From Homalodisca vitripennis (taxonomy: Eukaryota; Arthropoda; Insecta; Hemiptera; Cicadellidae), in assembly GCF_021130785.1 (NCBI RefSeq), contig NC_060212.1, positions 149,478,001-149,542,000 of the forward strand: 64,000 bases of DNA, written 5' to 3'. Both the position numbers and the translations under genes were made by a program. Positions within the stretch are counted from its first letter, which is position 1, and each line of letters begins with the position of its first letter. This document shows, one piece after another, positions 50,701 to 62,336 of this stretch. The notes beneath the pieces are model-generated. The model was given only the letters and a program-made list of their open reading frames with translations, did no database searches and was not told the DNA's origin.

Positions 50701-53640
50701 TTTTCATTTTAGAAGTAAATTGTCTTGTATATGTATAAAGAATCGGTTAAAAACAAAAATTTATATTAATAAACAAATCCCTTCAAATTGTCTCTTCCAA
50801 GAGTTGGATATGACCTATTTACGAGATCATCTTAAACTCATCTTAATCAGCTACTTCTAGAAACTTTGAAAAAAATCATTAACCAAATATTCGGTACATG
50901 CAGTATCCTCACATATACAAACTAGCGTGTATCTATTAAATATAAAAATTGCTCTAGGTATGTTCTAAAGGCCAGGATCGGTGTTTACTACTAGGACGAA
51001 TACAACAGCTCATTTTCTCTACTCCATGCAATCACTCGTCATACAGCACAACAGTCATCTTCATTAAAGTAATTATAATAAAGTAAATTATTTGTCATTT
51101 ATTTACATTGATTTTTACTACCTAACACCTTGCAAATATTTTAATCTATTGCCCTGAAGTTATGAAGAAAAATTCCTCATTAATGATTTATTTTTCGTAT
51201 TCCATAACTTTCAAATACCTTAAAATATTTTATATTAAATTCATGCATATCCAATACAAAGTACTAACAGAAATTAAATATTCAAAACGTACTCCTTTTG
51301 ATATTAAAGCAGTTAACCCTTACTTCAACCCCTTGGTATCGCTGACCTTTGTTTTAAATTGCTTAGAATGAATGGCAATGTCTTCTTTTTTATAACCGTT
51401 ACAGATATCGTCAATTTTATTAAATTTAAATTTAGATGGCTGGCAATAGAAGGGACGTAATACCTGTTCCAAATTCAAGTTTCAAAATTCTTTTAATAGT
51501 ATCCAAATCAAACCATAGTTTTATACCTAGTTTGTCATCGAGTGACACATACGCTTCTCAATAAAATAAATTCACACAATTAAATACTTATATATGATAA
51601 TATATTGAAGCGCGTGCTTAAAATAATTATGTTCACTGAAAATTGTGTTTCTTTGTTAAAATGTTTAGAGAGTGTAACGTGTCTATAGTAAGGTTAATTT
51701 CTATAAACCAATTACAACTATTTTTGTTTTAGTATAAGAGCGATCAATTGGGTTGTAAACTAATAACCCATTATTTTAACAATGCACAAGTTCCAATGGA
51801 ATAATTAAACTCAGTATCAATTAATAGAAATTTTTTATTAAAAGTCAACACCAAAAATAGATCAACGCCAAGCTATCGTTTTTACATTTAATTTATTCTC
51901 ACTATTTAGTATTTATAAGCCATCAATGTTCACATGTCCAGCCTTAAAATTAACAATGAATCAAATAATTCAATAATTGTCTCCTTCAAGTTCTCAATGC
52001 TAATATTTTCAATACAAAGTCAAAATAAAAATGTTCATTAAAATTTCAAAATTAAATAATCTTCTTCAAATATAAAATGAAACAAATAATAAAATAAGGC
52101 TTCTCAAAATAAAAATCAAACAAATTAAGGTAATATTAATAATTAATATATGAACAAAGACAATGTCCAATCAGTTAAACTCAAGATTGTATCAATTACA
52201 AAGTACTTATTTCCTATAAATTTCCAATTTACAAGATTATTGAATTATCCAGAGTTATCCGCTTGGCTTTGAATATTAAATTTAGGAACTTGTAAAAATA
52301 TATATAGAATCTCAGAACACAAAATAAATTTTCTTTATCAGTAGGCTATTCCTGATTTAACCAACTTGAACAGGAAAATATCATCAAGCAATTTTCTATT
52401 TAAATGTTAAATTCTAACTTTCACAGTACCTCACACATCTCCTGAAGACTTCACCAACAAACAAAAATAACTGTTATATAAAATTTTTAGTTTTAAAACT
52501 CCACATTTGATTCAGTTGCCACTAGATTGAACAGTGCACAAGCAAGTAATAAAACTGAGCTTTGATTGAGATGAAGCTTCCTACAGTTTCCAAATGACGA
52601 CGGTGCAATTTTCATCTGTGACGATGCCAGCCACATAAAACGACCCGGTGTTATAGCTAACTTTAGTAATGAAACATCTTGGTCTCTAAGCCATTCTTTA
52701 TTCAACTGAACATACGAGTGAATTGCTCAGTCAGCATCGAATGCTTGTAGATAAACACGATTTATGTAACTTTTAAATAGAAATCAATTTCTCTGAATGA
52801 AATATACCTTTTGCTGTGTAAGGGAAACATTTATAGGGTTTTTATACTTTTTGAGGCAAAATATTTGTTTATGCTGTACAAATTTTTATTTGGAAAGAAA
52901 ACTGTTAACTTTTAAAATATAAATAATTAAGTCGCTTTGATATATCTAACCTGATCCCATTTTTAGTATAGGTAGTCTTTGTACACAAAATCAGCCCATT
53001 TTTAAACAATGGCGGAGGAGAATTTAATCATTGTTTCCTTTTCATTTTATTATTGTTTGTAGAAAGTAGGGGGGTATTTTTAATTTGGAAATGTGTGACT
53101 CTTTCTTCTCGGTCATAACGTGTAGTTATGACATTTTATATATTGTGGCAATAATGTTAAGAAAGAAATCGTAAATTTATATCTGTGTTAGAATTTTATA
53201 TAACCTAGATGTAATGGGATAAGTGTAAGTCGATAATTTGAATAACTATTTTGTACGTACAGTAAATTGTTGACTGTATACACAAAAACAGTTCAACCTA
53301 CAGTACTGTTGGCCCGTTTGCATTTTGTACAATATATATGTGGGCTTCTTATTTATGTTTTTGCCATTGGAAAATGCCATTGAATGTAAAACCTGATGAT
53401 GTGGTCCTCTAAAACATTATAGAAAACGTAAGAATAAATCATGTTAAACAACAATTTAAAGATTTCCATTTACTAAATAACATAAAATAATGAAACATAA
53501 ACGATCCTCTCAAATCATTCCAATTTTAAAGTTTTTCGATTCTGACAGGTCATGACGATTTATTTTAACCCTATTTGTATTATGGAGGCATCTGAAAACT
53601 TTAGCCAGGAATCATTTATATACTTCAGACTAGGTTAGAT
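50701..53640. other. AT-rich stretch with one unexplained ORF
   Basis: A 70-codon minus-strand frame (52493-52705) has more even residue use than its surroundings, for example FMWLASSQMKIAPSSFGNC and SSVLLLACALFNLVATESN. It is preceded by an acceptor-like tatgttcag. It may be a terminal exon or a repeat relic; I do not recognise it. Position 53393-53431 holds a weak ctgatgat...agaaaacgta motif block. Confidence 0.35.
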
Positions 53641-53644
53641 TTTA

Positions 53645-53745
53645 ATGTGTTGAGGTGTGAAAAACGAAGAGTCAAAATCAGGATTCGAACCTACCTATCA
53701 GGATATCTTGGATGGTAAGCTGATATCATTGCTATCAGGAATGGA
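53645..53745 (-). mobile_element. tRNA-like SINE head, fragment
   Basis: On the minus strand, gataggtaggttcgaatcct contains a perfect B box (ggttcgaatcc) with part of a T-arm stem. About 40 nt upstream is tagcaatgatatc in the A-box position, but it is degenerate and the anticodon and acceptor stems do not close, so it is not a functional tRNA gene. It differs in sequence from the SINE family at 23.8 and 62.3 kb. Confidence 0.5.
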
Positions 53746-54871
53746 ATCTTAATTCCAAGTTAGAAATCTGTTAATTATGTAATCAGTTTCTATGCAATTT
53801 AGTTCAAGACGATTTACATGGAGAAAAAATCATTGTTTCATTACACCACTAAGAATTAAATTGATTTAATATAGGACATTATGATAACTTTGTAACCATA
53901 TCCAAATAAAAAAGACTGAAAATATAAAATGTGAATTATTACAGATTCCTCATGGGTAATCATATAAGACAACTATACTTTTTAATGAAATGTTATTTAA
54001 GAAAATTATAGATTTCTTTACAAAATATTAATTAAGGGAATATTATTTAATAATAGGTAATAAATCATGTGTAATCTTTCATATACACACTGCAAAGAAT
54101 GCATCTTAAATTGTCCTAACAATTTCAAAGTCCTGCCTGAAAAGTCTAAAACTTGTCGTGGAATGGTCAAAGGAGTTTGTTTGTGTTTCATATCTTAAAA
54201 ACATTTGCATTAAAGAGCTATAAAGAAAACTGTGTTTAAAAAACTCAAAACATATACCTCTTATAGCGTAATAACTCAAACAGTGAACCCTTGAAACCGC
54301 TACGCTGCTAAATGAAAACTGAAAATTACCTGTGAGATCTGGTTGCATTAGGTCTTTTACGGAATATTCTAACACTATCGGCAGTAATATAATATTTATT
54401 AGAAGGAAGTGAGGAATACATGTAAGAATAAACCAAATTGTACATAAATTTTTATAAAGGTGGGGGTAAATTGTGATGATACACATCGGAGTCAAACAAA
54501 ATTCATAATTTTTTATTGAACTTTATGACTGACAGTGTGAACAAGTGTAAGCAAAGGTAATGTTTTTTATGATACAAGAACCTTAAGCAAGGGTATTCCT
54601 TCCACGTATAGAAGTAAGGGTATTCGTCTAAAATTCTCAACTTGTTATGGGAAAAATGAATTCACTCCAGTCTTATAGAAAGGTGCCAATGAGTACAAAA
54701 ATAATTTTATTTCTCATCAACTAAATATTTAGGAAAATACAATTCATCTGATTACTTCATACTGAACAATCGTTATGATGTTATAACACTAATATTGCTG
54801 TTCAAGACAACTAATATTTCGGTAAAGCAGATAAAACGGGACTGTATTAAAGCATCTATTGACGTTATATA
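53746..54871. other. AT-rich stretch with a hydrophobic minus-strand ORF
   Basis: The frame 54106-54495 (129 codons, minus) begins with two Leu/Ile-rich segments that could be membrane helices and contains cag|gtaatt as a possible donor at about 54332. No receptor or transporter motif is evident and AT-rich DNA readily gives such translations. Confidence 0.3.
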
Positions 54872-55803
54872 CAAGGTGTTTGAAAAGTCTGGGTACGGCT
54901 TAATATTGTTCAAACCATAGCAGATAACATCTATAAACTTTGCACAGTGTCATATGGCTATTTAAACTATTTTTCCTTGCTATTACCATGACATGGCAAC
55001 CATAGGGGGACGGTCCACAGAGGAAAACATGGAAATCTAAAATTACAGCATGGGTCGAGTTGAAAGAGCTCACTTAGTAGAGTTGAATGCTGCAAACCGC
55101 ATCTCAAAAGGTTTATCCAATCAGATATGGCGGGTTGTTTTAGGTACACATTGTGAAGTACATTATGCGCTGCCATTTATGACTGGATCGTCGTATTCTG
55201 ATGCGGTAGGCGGCGTTTCACTCTACTAACCGATATGTTTTTACTGAACTTTTTTTAATTAGCAAATTATGTCATAAATTTATATCACAATAAATAAAAC
55301 TAAAATGAATTTGTCGTCTTTATGCTTATGAATGAATTAAGTTCTACCATTGTTCTTCGTTGGTGAAATAGTCACTTTCCACTTGTTTGTTTTAAGTTTT
55401 GAATTAAATTTTTTTCGTTATTTTTTATAAATACTAATCAGTGAATTAGAGTGAAACGCCGCCCACCGCATCAGAATACGACGATCCAATCAGTAATGGC
55501 AGCGCATAATGTACTTCACAATGTGTACATAAAACAACCCGCCATTTCTGATTGGATAAACCTTTTGAGATGCGGTTTGCGGCATTCAACTCTACTAAGT
55601 GAGCTCTTTCAACCCGACCCATGCTTTTATTTAAGATTTCCATGTTTTCCTCTGTGGGCCGTCCCCCCATGGTTGTTGGCATGTCATGGTTATAGCAAGG
55701 AAAAATAGTTTACATAGCCATATGACACTGTGCAAAGTTTATAGATGTTATCTGCTATGGTTTGTAAAATATTAAGCCGTACCCAGACTTTGCAAACACC
55801 TTC
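54872..55803. mobile_element. 932-bp foldback element with 357-bp arms, TA-flanked
   Basis: The left arm (54872 to about 55229) begins caaggtgtttgaaaagtctg, and the right arm (about 55446-55803) ends with its inverse. TA flanks both ends (54870-54871, 55804-55805). The arms agree at roughly nine positions in ten along their full length and enclose a spacer of about 215 bp. A transcript would form a long hairpin. The open frames within the arms mirror each other and show no transposase motif. TA flanks suggest mobilisation by a Tc1/mariner-type transposase. Confidence 0.88.
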
Positions 55804-55805
55804 TA

Positions 55806-56969
55806 TACTGCTCTACCAGTCTCTCTTGAAACATTAAATTATCCAAGAAAGAAACTTTACACTTCCTCTGATACGTCTTTCGAGTGATGAAATTTATAAA
55901 CCTTGTAAAACAAGCACTTGAAACTCTTATTTACCAAATTTACATAATAACTATGGTACTTTCGCAGTTTTACAGTTTATTGTACCTTACTAATAATTTA
56001 TTCAATTGTCAACCAAGTGTATAAATTTAATATAAAAACGATTAAGTCCATAATTACTATCCATAAAAATAATTCTGTCCATTTCCCATTCTCATACACT
56101 TAGATTTTAAACCGTTCTTATTGTGTTTATATGTCTTCTTGTATCGTCTTCACTTCCCCTTTCGGTCTTGGGGTAGTGTTGATATGGGAGGGGGAGAGAT
56201 ATGGCACGGATGGCACACATGTGTCTTAGCCCTCCTGAAACTACACATGCCTCGCTGGAAGATGGACTTGTTCGGACATTGGAAAAAAACACGTAATCTC
56301 AATCGTCACATCCAACTAAAAATTCTTGCCCACTTCTGCATTTTGTTAACGTTTCTTGTTAATCTTGCTGATCGACCTATTATAAATCATTCAATCGAGA
56401 GAATTCTTATTAATCATGCAATTTCCAAATATAAACATATTTTACATAGTGTAAACATTTTTTCACACAACGATACATATAAAAATTATGGAACCCACAT
56501 AACGCATACTTATATTATATATGGTGTATATTTATCTACATTTTCAATGTTACTCTATTTAAGGTGTCCTCATTAATAAAGATTGTAATTTTTTATGTAT
56601 GTTTGTACATTTAAAGATAAATACTCTATTAAATCGTAATGATTTGTATTATCTCTACTGTCATCTATAAACTTTTATATTTTGAGTAAACTATGTTTAT
56701 GTATTGTGCGGTCGGTACAGATTTAAGTTATAAGTACAGTAAATAACTACTCACTACGTAGTTTTATTTAAAAAACAAGTATGATATTCTTATGTTATAT
56801 GACTTATAAATAGACTTACAAATCTGCAGCATTACTTTTATGATGTTAAAGAAATTGACACTTTTATTTATTAATTTAATTTAACACATGCGTCCCTGTC
56901 TTCATTACCTGTATTTTTTCAAATAATAAAGAATATATACATTATAAGCATTACTTATTTGAATAAGAT
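55806..56969. other. Stretch with the longest open frame in the window, probably chance
   Basis: The plus-strand frame 56121-56576 (151 codons) crosses a CG-richer start (56140-56290) and an AT-rich end. The first part is also open on the minus strand (VVSGGLRHMCAIRAISLPLP). Residue use changes abruptly and no domain is recognised. It may include a mobile-element fragment. Confidence 0.35.
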
Positions 56970-56980
56970 ACATTTAATTA

Positions 56981-56988
56981 TTATATAT

Positions 56989-57021
<33 letters not shown>

Positions 57022-57032
57022 GATTATAAGTA

Positions 57033-57084
<52 letters not shown>

Positions 57085-57092
57085 TACTTATA

Positions 57093-57150
<58 letters not shown>

Positions 57151-57161
57151 TATAAGTATCT
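56981..57161. repeat. (TA)n array with an alternating 14-bp insert
   Basis: Pure TA runs are broken by gattataagtatct at 57022-57035, its exact inverse at 57082-57095, and the forward form again at 57148-57161. The runs between are 46 and 52 bp of pure TA. The array is thus a perfect palindrome around either TA run and can form cruciforms. Confidence 0.97.
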
Positions 57162-57179
57162 ATTAAATATATACTCAAA

Positions 57180-57529
57180 CATGTTATACCATAAAATATT
57201 TGTGTTAGAAGTGTTATTAAGGACCTGATAGAGCAATCTTAAATCTATGTTATTTTCCTGTCATGCAATAACTCTTGATCCGAGTAGAGAGCTACTAGAG
57301 ACTTGAATCATGGCACATAGGTTCCTTTTGCTCCAAGAAAGAACTCTATTTACGAGTATATTTTGGTTTGAAGGGTTCAGAGTTGTAGTGGTGTCAGGGT
57401 ACTGGTCATTTAGACTTGATTATTCAATTATTCGAGTCAACTAATTTTTTTATAATAAGCATCCCCATTACGATTGATATAGAAATCATCAGAAATGAAT
57501 TAAAAGTTAATTTAAATTTAACATGATCT
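57180..57529. other. Short stretch, nothing recognised
   Basis: No open frame, repeat or regulatory motif stands out. Confidence 0.5.
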
Positions 57530-57985
57530 GCCGGCCGAGCGTTAGCAAAGCATATCGGTCAAGGAGCAGGAAATTTCATTTCTGTCTGTCTGTCGTCCAT
57601 TCGATATCTCGAGAAAGAACTAACTTGAAATTTGGCATGAAAGATCGATGATGGTGCACCTCACTCCATGGCCTTTGGCTGAGCATTTTCGAACATTTTT
57701 ATATTGGTTTTTTAAGTAACCAATCATGATGTAACATGGCAACGATAAAATGTTAGAGTAAACAAATTTGTGTCTAACTGAGCTATAAACTAGAATGCTA
57801 TAAACTTTTGTATGTTTTGCTTGGCTATCACTAAGGGTTCTGGGAAAATTCTTCTGTCTATCTGCCTATGTTTCTGATTTCCGCAGGATATCTAATGAAC
57901 TGAATATAGCTACTGAATTTTATGTAACGTAATTTCTACATAGGCAACATCGTGCGCGCGCGCCTTATGTGGCTGAACCCTCAAC
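57530..57985 (+). repeat. GGCTGAGC-family dispersed repeat, copies 7 and 8
   Basis: Heads appear as tgccggccgagcgttagcaa (57531), cctttggctgagcattttcg (57665) and atgtggctgaaccctc (57967). Between the first two are ttcatttctgtctgtctgtc, cgatatctcgagaaagaact and cttgaaatttggcatgaa. A cgcgcgcgcgc run lies near 57953. Confidence 0.65.
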
Positions 57986-58005
57986 TACGACATTTCATTT
58001 CTACA

Positions 58006-58309
58006 TAATAATAATAATAATCTCTTTATTGCATTTTTTAGACAATATAACATTGTATCACAATCGTCATAAACAAAAATAAATAGTCCCAACTATACCT
58101 TCATACACATTCACACTTACAATTCATACATTCGCTCAGACACATTCAAACTGACTCCAGATCCAAAGAAAACATACACATACCGACTCCAGATCGAGAG
58201 CAAACACATACAAACTGATTTTAAATACAGTGCAAATTTAGACCTCCCAGCGGCTCGTCATGAATTCATCGAAAGAATACACAAGAATAAGTTCAATGAA
58301 CTATGTATC
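58006..58309 (-). mobile_element. LINE 3' end, minus strand
   Basis: The plus strand starts with (ata)n followed by atctctttattgcattttt. On the minus strand this is gcaataaagagattattatt, a polyadenylation-like signal followed by a (tta/ata)n tail of the sort that ends several insect LINEs. The body contains a duplicated actccagatc phrase. It sits between two pieces of the GGCTGAGC family, suggesting insertion into it. No coding remains. Confidence 0.5.
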
Positions 58310-58460
58310 TAACCATGGGATCTGGCTGTGCTTCATTAAGGTCTACTACTCTGTTGGCTGGCAGAATTTCTCTCCTGTCTACCTGGATACTGTAAAAATT
58401 GGTTTCTGTTTTGCTGCTTGTTTGCCTGTCAGTTCACAGTGTTTCGCGAGTAAGGTATAG
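58310..58460 (+). repeat. GGCTGAGC-family dispersed repeat, copy 9 (partial)
   Basis: The head is catgggatctggctgtgctt followed by cattaaggtctactactc and ggctggcagaatttctctcc. It may be the continuation of the 57.5-58.0 kb copy interrupted by the LINE end. Confidence 0.5.
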
Positions 58461-58744
58461 ACCTCCCCGCTCTTTCATTTATTGAAATGAAATACGATTT
58501 AATGGCATTGCTTCCTTAACCTCAATCTTGTATGCCCCAATAACGAAAAATTAAAATAATAGGTAAATATTTACAGTGCAAATACAGGTCAAATATGTAA
58601 TAATCTGAATAAATGTTTCTGAAAATCATAAATGGCACTAAATCAACATAACACATAGACGAGTTTATTTCCAGGTGTGACGAATTCTTTTATCCGTATT
58701 CGGACTGAGTGCTTAATACTGCAACACACTTAACTGTGTTGCAA

Positions 58745-59165
58745 AGTTAACACACTTAACTGCAACACAATTCAAACTGTGTCTCTTGCCCACAAGGTAT
58801 TGACAACCAGTAGGCCAACATATCTAAAAAATAAATTAGTTGCCCGGTCAATAATCAGGGAGCGTAAGACGAGAAGGATGCCCTGCTGGCGGTGCCGCGC
58901 GTGCGCCTTGAAAGAGGGAAAAAGGGCTTTTCTCACTTCGGTCCCCAGCGGTACAACGGCCTGCCGCCTGAAATGAAATATTTCAGTATGAGGGCGTTTA
59001 AAGACAAATTTAAAAAAAATGTTAGCTTAAGGAATATTGTGAATTTATTTTTATTGTTTGGTTGTATATTGTATGTTTAGTTTATACATGACCTGAGTTA
59101 TTTTGTAAAACAACATCAATGTTGAAAATCGCTCATGAATAAAGGCCTTTTTATTTATTTATTTA
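58745..59165 (+). pseudogene. 5'-truncated LINE copy: end of ORF2 and 3' tail
   Basis: One frame reads SLAHKVLTTSRPTYLKNKLV and continues with RERKTRR. After a single frameshift near 58900, the next frame reads FGPQRYNGLPPEMKYFSMRA and then FKDKFKK before a stop at 59080. This is the typical C-terminal end of CR1-like ORF2 proteins: 'P-YL--kl', an 'F---a-r-WN-LP--i' block, then an 'FK-KLK' helix. The 3' end has gaataaaggcc followed by tttatttatttattta, a short tandem tail. It is a dead insertion, more AT-biased than the RT relic near 19.5 kb, and may belong to the same broad clade. Confidence 0.75.
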
Positions 59166-60744
59166 ACTGGCAATGAACAATTTTAACTTGGTTTTCATAA
59201 AAAATACTGAGCAAATTACACATATGGCCATTCAAACAATCGACTTTATATTTGACTGTCTTACATTTTTTTAAAGCTAGTAAAATGTCCCCGTGAGGCC
59301 GGCCGCCCCACACTGCCGGGTCCGCGGGAGTCTATCTGTCTGAGGAGGTCCTGTGACACTTTTGACTTTTTATCCCCTCCTTCCCCCCACATTGTAAATA
59401 TCTCCTGCCCAGTCGACAAAAACTACCACACGCGTCCCCGGTGCCAATGTTTAATAGTGGGCTATAATTTAAGGAAGCGCCAAAAAATTTGAAAAATATA
59501 CTAGGCCTATTTCGCTCGATACCTTCACCACTCTGTAGAACTAGCTATGTACGCTAAAATATTGTCGACAAATTTTTAATTGATTACGATAATTTTTAAA
59601 TCAATATTTTATGTCTCTAAATTACTTCAACATTTGTGAAGCCACTGACAATATTAATTCCGGTATCCAAACAACAATATTACTTTCCAAACGCTTGAAA
59701 TGCATTTTCCCTTTATTCGCATAGTCAAAACATTGTCGAAGTTATTCATTCTTAATACACTAACGTCAAAAGTATTTACAAATATTTTTCAGTTTTGTCT
59801 GGTAAATGTTTTTTTGTAAATACAATAACAATTTATGAGGCAGGGAAACGCGATATAAAGTGCCAATATATTTCATAAAGATGTGCAGTATTTTTGTCTA
59901 ACACAAGCACATTTTGATGAATGAATAGAATGGATATCTCATAAAAACACATAGCCTACATGTAGAAAAGGGTCAAACCCCTATTAAACCAATGCAATAT
60001 TTCACTTTTCCCCTATTTAGGTACTTATAACAAAATAAAAACATAACGGAACACATAAAAGACCAATAACGTGTTCTACAGGGTATGATTAGTGCAATGT
60101 ATTCTTCCGGCTTATCTTTTTAAAAGCGCGATTTCATTCTTTGTCTTTGTCTTGGAGTGCCCAATGATTTTCGTTCCGATGGTTCTTTGTTTTAGAGTCT
60201 TCTTGTGGACAAATTGCATGTAAAAACTTCCTCTTCATAGCCAATAGCATTCAGAGTATTAAATATGTTTTCTGAATAAACATTGTTTCTATGTTTGTAA
60301 TGTAACTAGTACAATTTCTTAGTGTCAGTGTAGCTTGTGCATGCGAGTTGGGTTTTCCACTTAGGTTAAAACTCATGTATGATTAAGAGTAGTACTTACT
60401 TATAATTATGTAGCTTCAATTCATATCTGACATTCTAGACTATCATCATGAGGACATGAACTGTCATCAGCATTATGTTTTCCCTTACAATATTAACAGC
60501 TCGTCTCCCCCTTACACTGAACATCGAGATATGCTTTTCTACATGTCTTGCACATTCTGAGTGTAGAGCATCTCACTCCTGTGTGACTGTATTTTAGGTA
60601 ACGGAAACAGATCAAAACAGGACAAATATACTCGTATTCTCTTACTAGTAGCCTATAACTCCATAGTTTAATTTAATTTTTTTTAATAATATACTGACTT
60701 TACATGTAATTTTAACCCAGTATATTATTTTTATTCAATAAGAT
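59166..60744. other. Stretch with a GC-rich patch
   Basis: The patch 59295-59450 contains gaggccggccgccccacact, then gccgggtccgcgggag. It is CpG-rich but short, and no frame or start site is assignable. The rest is AT-rich. Confidence 0.45.
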
Positions 60745-60990
60745 GTCTTCTAAGTAAATCTAAAAACCTCATTGATTGGAGTGGGACTTTTCTGTAAAAT
60801 TTCGTCAATGTCAACATTGAGTTCAATATTCACTACCCCTATCACCTCTTTCCGGTTCGCGGAAATAAAGACGGTGTATTTAACTAAATACGGTGAGTCA
60901 ATAAGAGAATTTACCGCTGTGTCCAATGAACTCAAATATCAGCTTGTTTCCTTTTTTAGTAACTAATTTTATAACGATGAGTACCTATAA
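60745..60990 (-). pseudogene. LINE ORF1 (gag-like) fragment
   Basis: The minus-strand frame contains NSLIDSPYLVKYTVFISANR followed by KEVIGVVNIELNVDIDEIL and PINEVFRFT. In Jockey/CR1-type ORF1 proteins the first RRM-like domain has a comparable 'g-V--i--di--eei----p--I--v-R-' pattern just before the zinc-knuckle region. The frame upstream (KKGNKLIFEF) joins after a frameshift near 60935. Stops follow at once after RFT, where the real protein would continue, and no Cys knuckles are seen. The family likeness is from memory and moderate; a chance frame is possible but less likely. Confidence 0.45.
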
Positions 60991-61413
60991 TATCTATATA
61001 GCCTTTATAGAGTATTTCTTTTGTCCATACTAGCTATGATGATTTGCTAAGATCCACGATTGTTCATATCAGCTAATCACTTTTTGTTAATCTTTTATTT
61101 GTTACCATATTTATTTTGAACCACAACGTCAATGTCATTGTTTAGGTGGTTTCGCTAAACCTTAGCTGAGTTTACAACGTCCTGTCTGAATTTGTGATGA
61201 AGCGTTTACAAACGAAAAGGACGTTTTTAGTAAAACAGAAAAGTTTGTGTCATTTAGATTTATTAATTGCTGCCTTAAACACCACAAAACGTCCAACTGG
61301 CTGTCCAAAGTATTGTGTCTATTAGAAAATAAATTCTTAATCATTTCTTAGCAATGAATTATTCTTAAATATCGTCGATCTTAAGACGCTAATTCAGTTG
61401 AGAAGTGGTTGTG

Positions 61414-61563
<150 letters not shown>

Positions 61564-62010
61564 TATTAAATTTAAACAGTACACGCAAGGTAGAGAATAC
61601 CCAACATAAACACACTTACTTCTCTACGAAATTTCAGGTGTATAAAACGGGTTTTCATCTTAATACACAGGTATTAATTGTTTGGTCATCAGTAAAGCAA
61701 GAAGCGAGAAAAACATACAAGTGTGATACATAATTCAAACGACTCAAATTATCGATAACAGGAATCTATTGTTATTGAACATATTGATCAATTAAACCTT
61801 TCACAATCTTACACCAATGCAGTAATGTTGCAGTCAAATGCATGTTTCCTGTAAAAGATTGGCCTCAGGTGCAGTCATGTAAACTATGCGTACATAAAAA
61901 TTTATTTACCTTAGCTTGTTTGAATAATCCGTATCTTGGTTTATTATCCTAATTTAATTTGAATTAAAAAAATAAAATCACTATCAGGACTATCAGGAAG
62001 TTAAAATTTC

Positions 62011-62280
62011 CAACAATCTATCTCTAAGGAAAATAAATTCCAACAATCTATCTCTAAGGAAAATAAATTCCAACAATCTATCTCTAAGGAAAATAAATTC
62101 CAACAATCTATCTCTAAGGAAAATAAATTCCAACAATCTATCTCTAAGGAAAATAAATTCCAACAATCTATCTCTAAGGAAAATAAATTGCAACAATCTA
62201 TCTCTAAGGAAAATAAATTCCAACAATCTATCTCTAAGGAAAATAAATTCCAACAATCTATCTCTAAGGAAAATAAATCC
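62011..62280. repeat. 30-bp tandem array, nine copies
   Basis: The unit starts caacaatctatctctaagga and finishes aaataaattc. Nine contiguous copies are exact apart from C to G at 62190 and T to C at 62279, so expansion is recent. As 30 is a multiple of three, all frames repeat every ten residues; on the minus strand the frame 61993-62403 reads FIFLRDRLLE repeatedly. There is no other sign that it is a gene. It abuts the tail side of the SINE copy. Confidence 0.98.
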
Positions 62281-62336
62281 AAAGCAAGTAACTGATTTTG
62301 AATCTCCATACATACTTTCATGTCCTGTAGGTGGCA

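Noticed and set aside
53645..53745. Functional tRNA gene on the minus strand
   Set aside because: The B box is perfect, but the A box is degenerate and the acceptor and anticodon stems do not pair; kept only as a SINE-like fragment.
54106..54495. Membrane receptor gene on the minus strand
   Set aside because: Hydrophobic translations are expected in AT-rich DNA; no receptor signature motif was found.
54967..55708. Matching small proteins on opposite strands
   Set aside because: They are the two arms of one foldback element translated on opposite strands; no transposase motifs are present.
56121..56576. Longest open frame (151 codons) as a host gene
   Set aside because: Residue use shifts from GC-driven to AT-driven halfway, part is also open on the other strand, and no domain or splice support is visible.
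62011..62280. CRISPR array
   Set aside because: The 30-bp units are contiguous without spacers, in a eukaryotic context; it is a simple tandem array.
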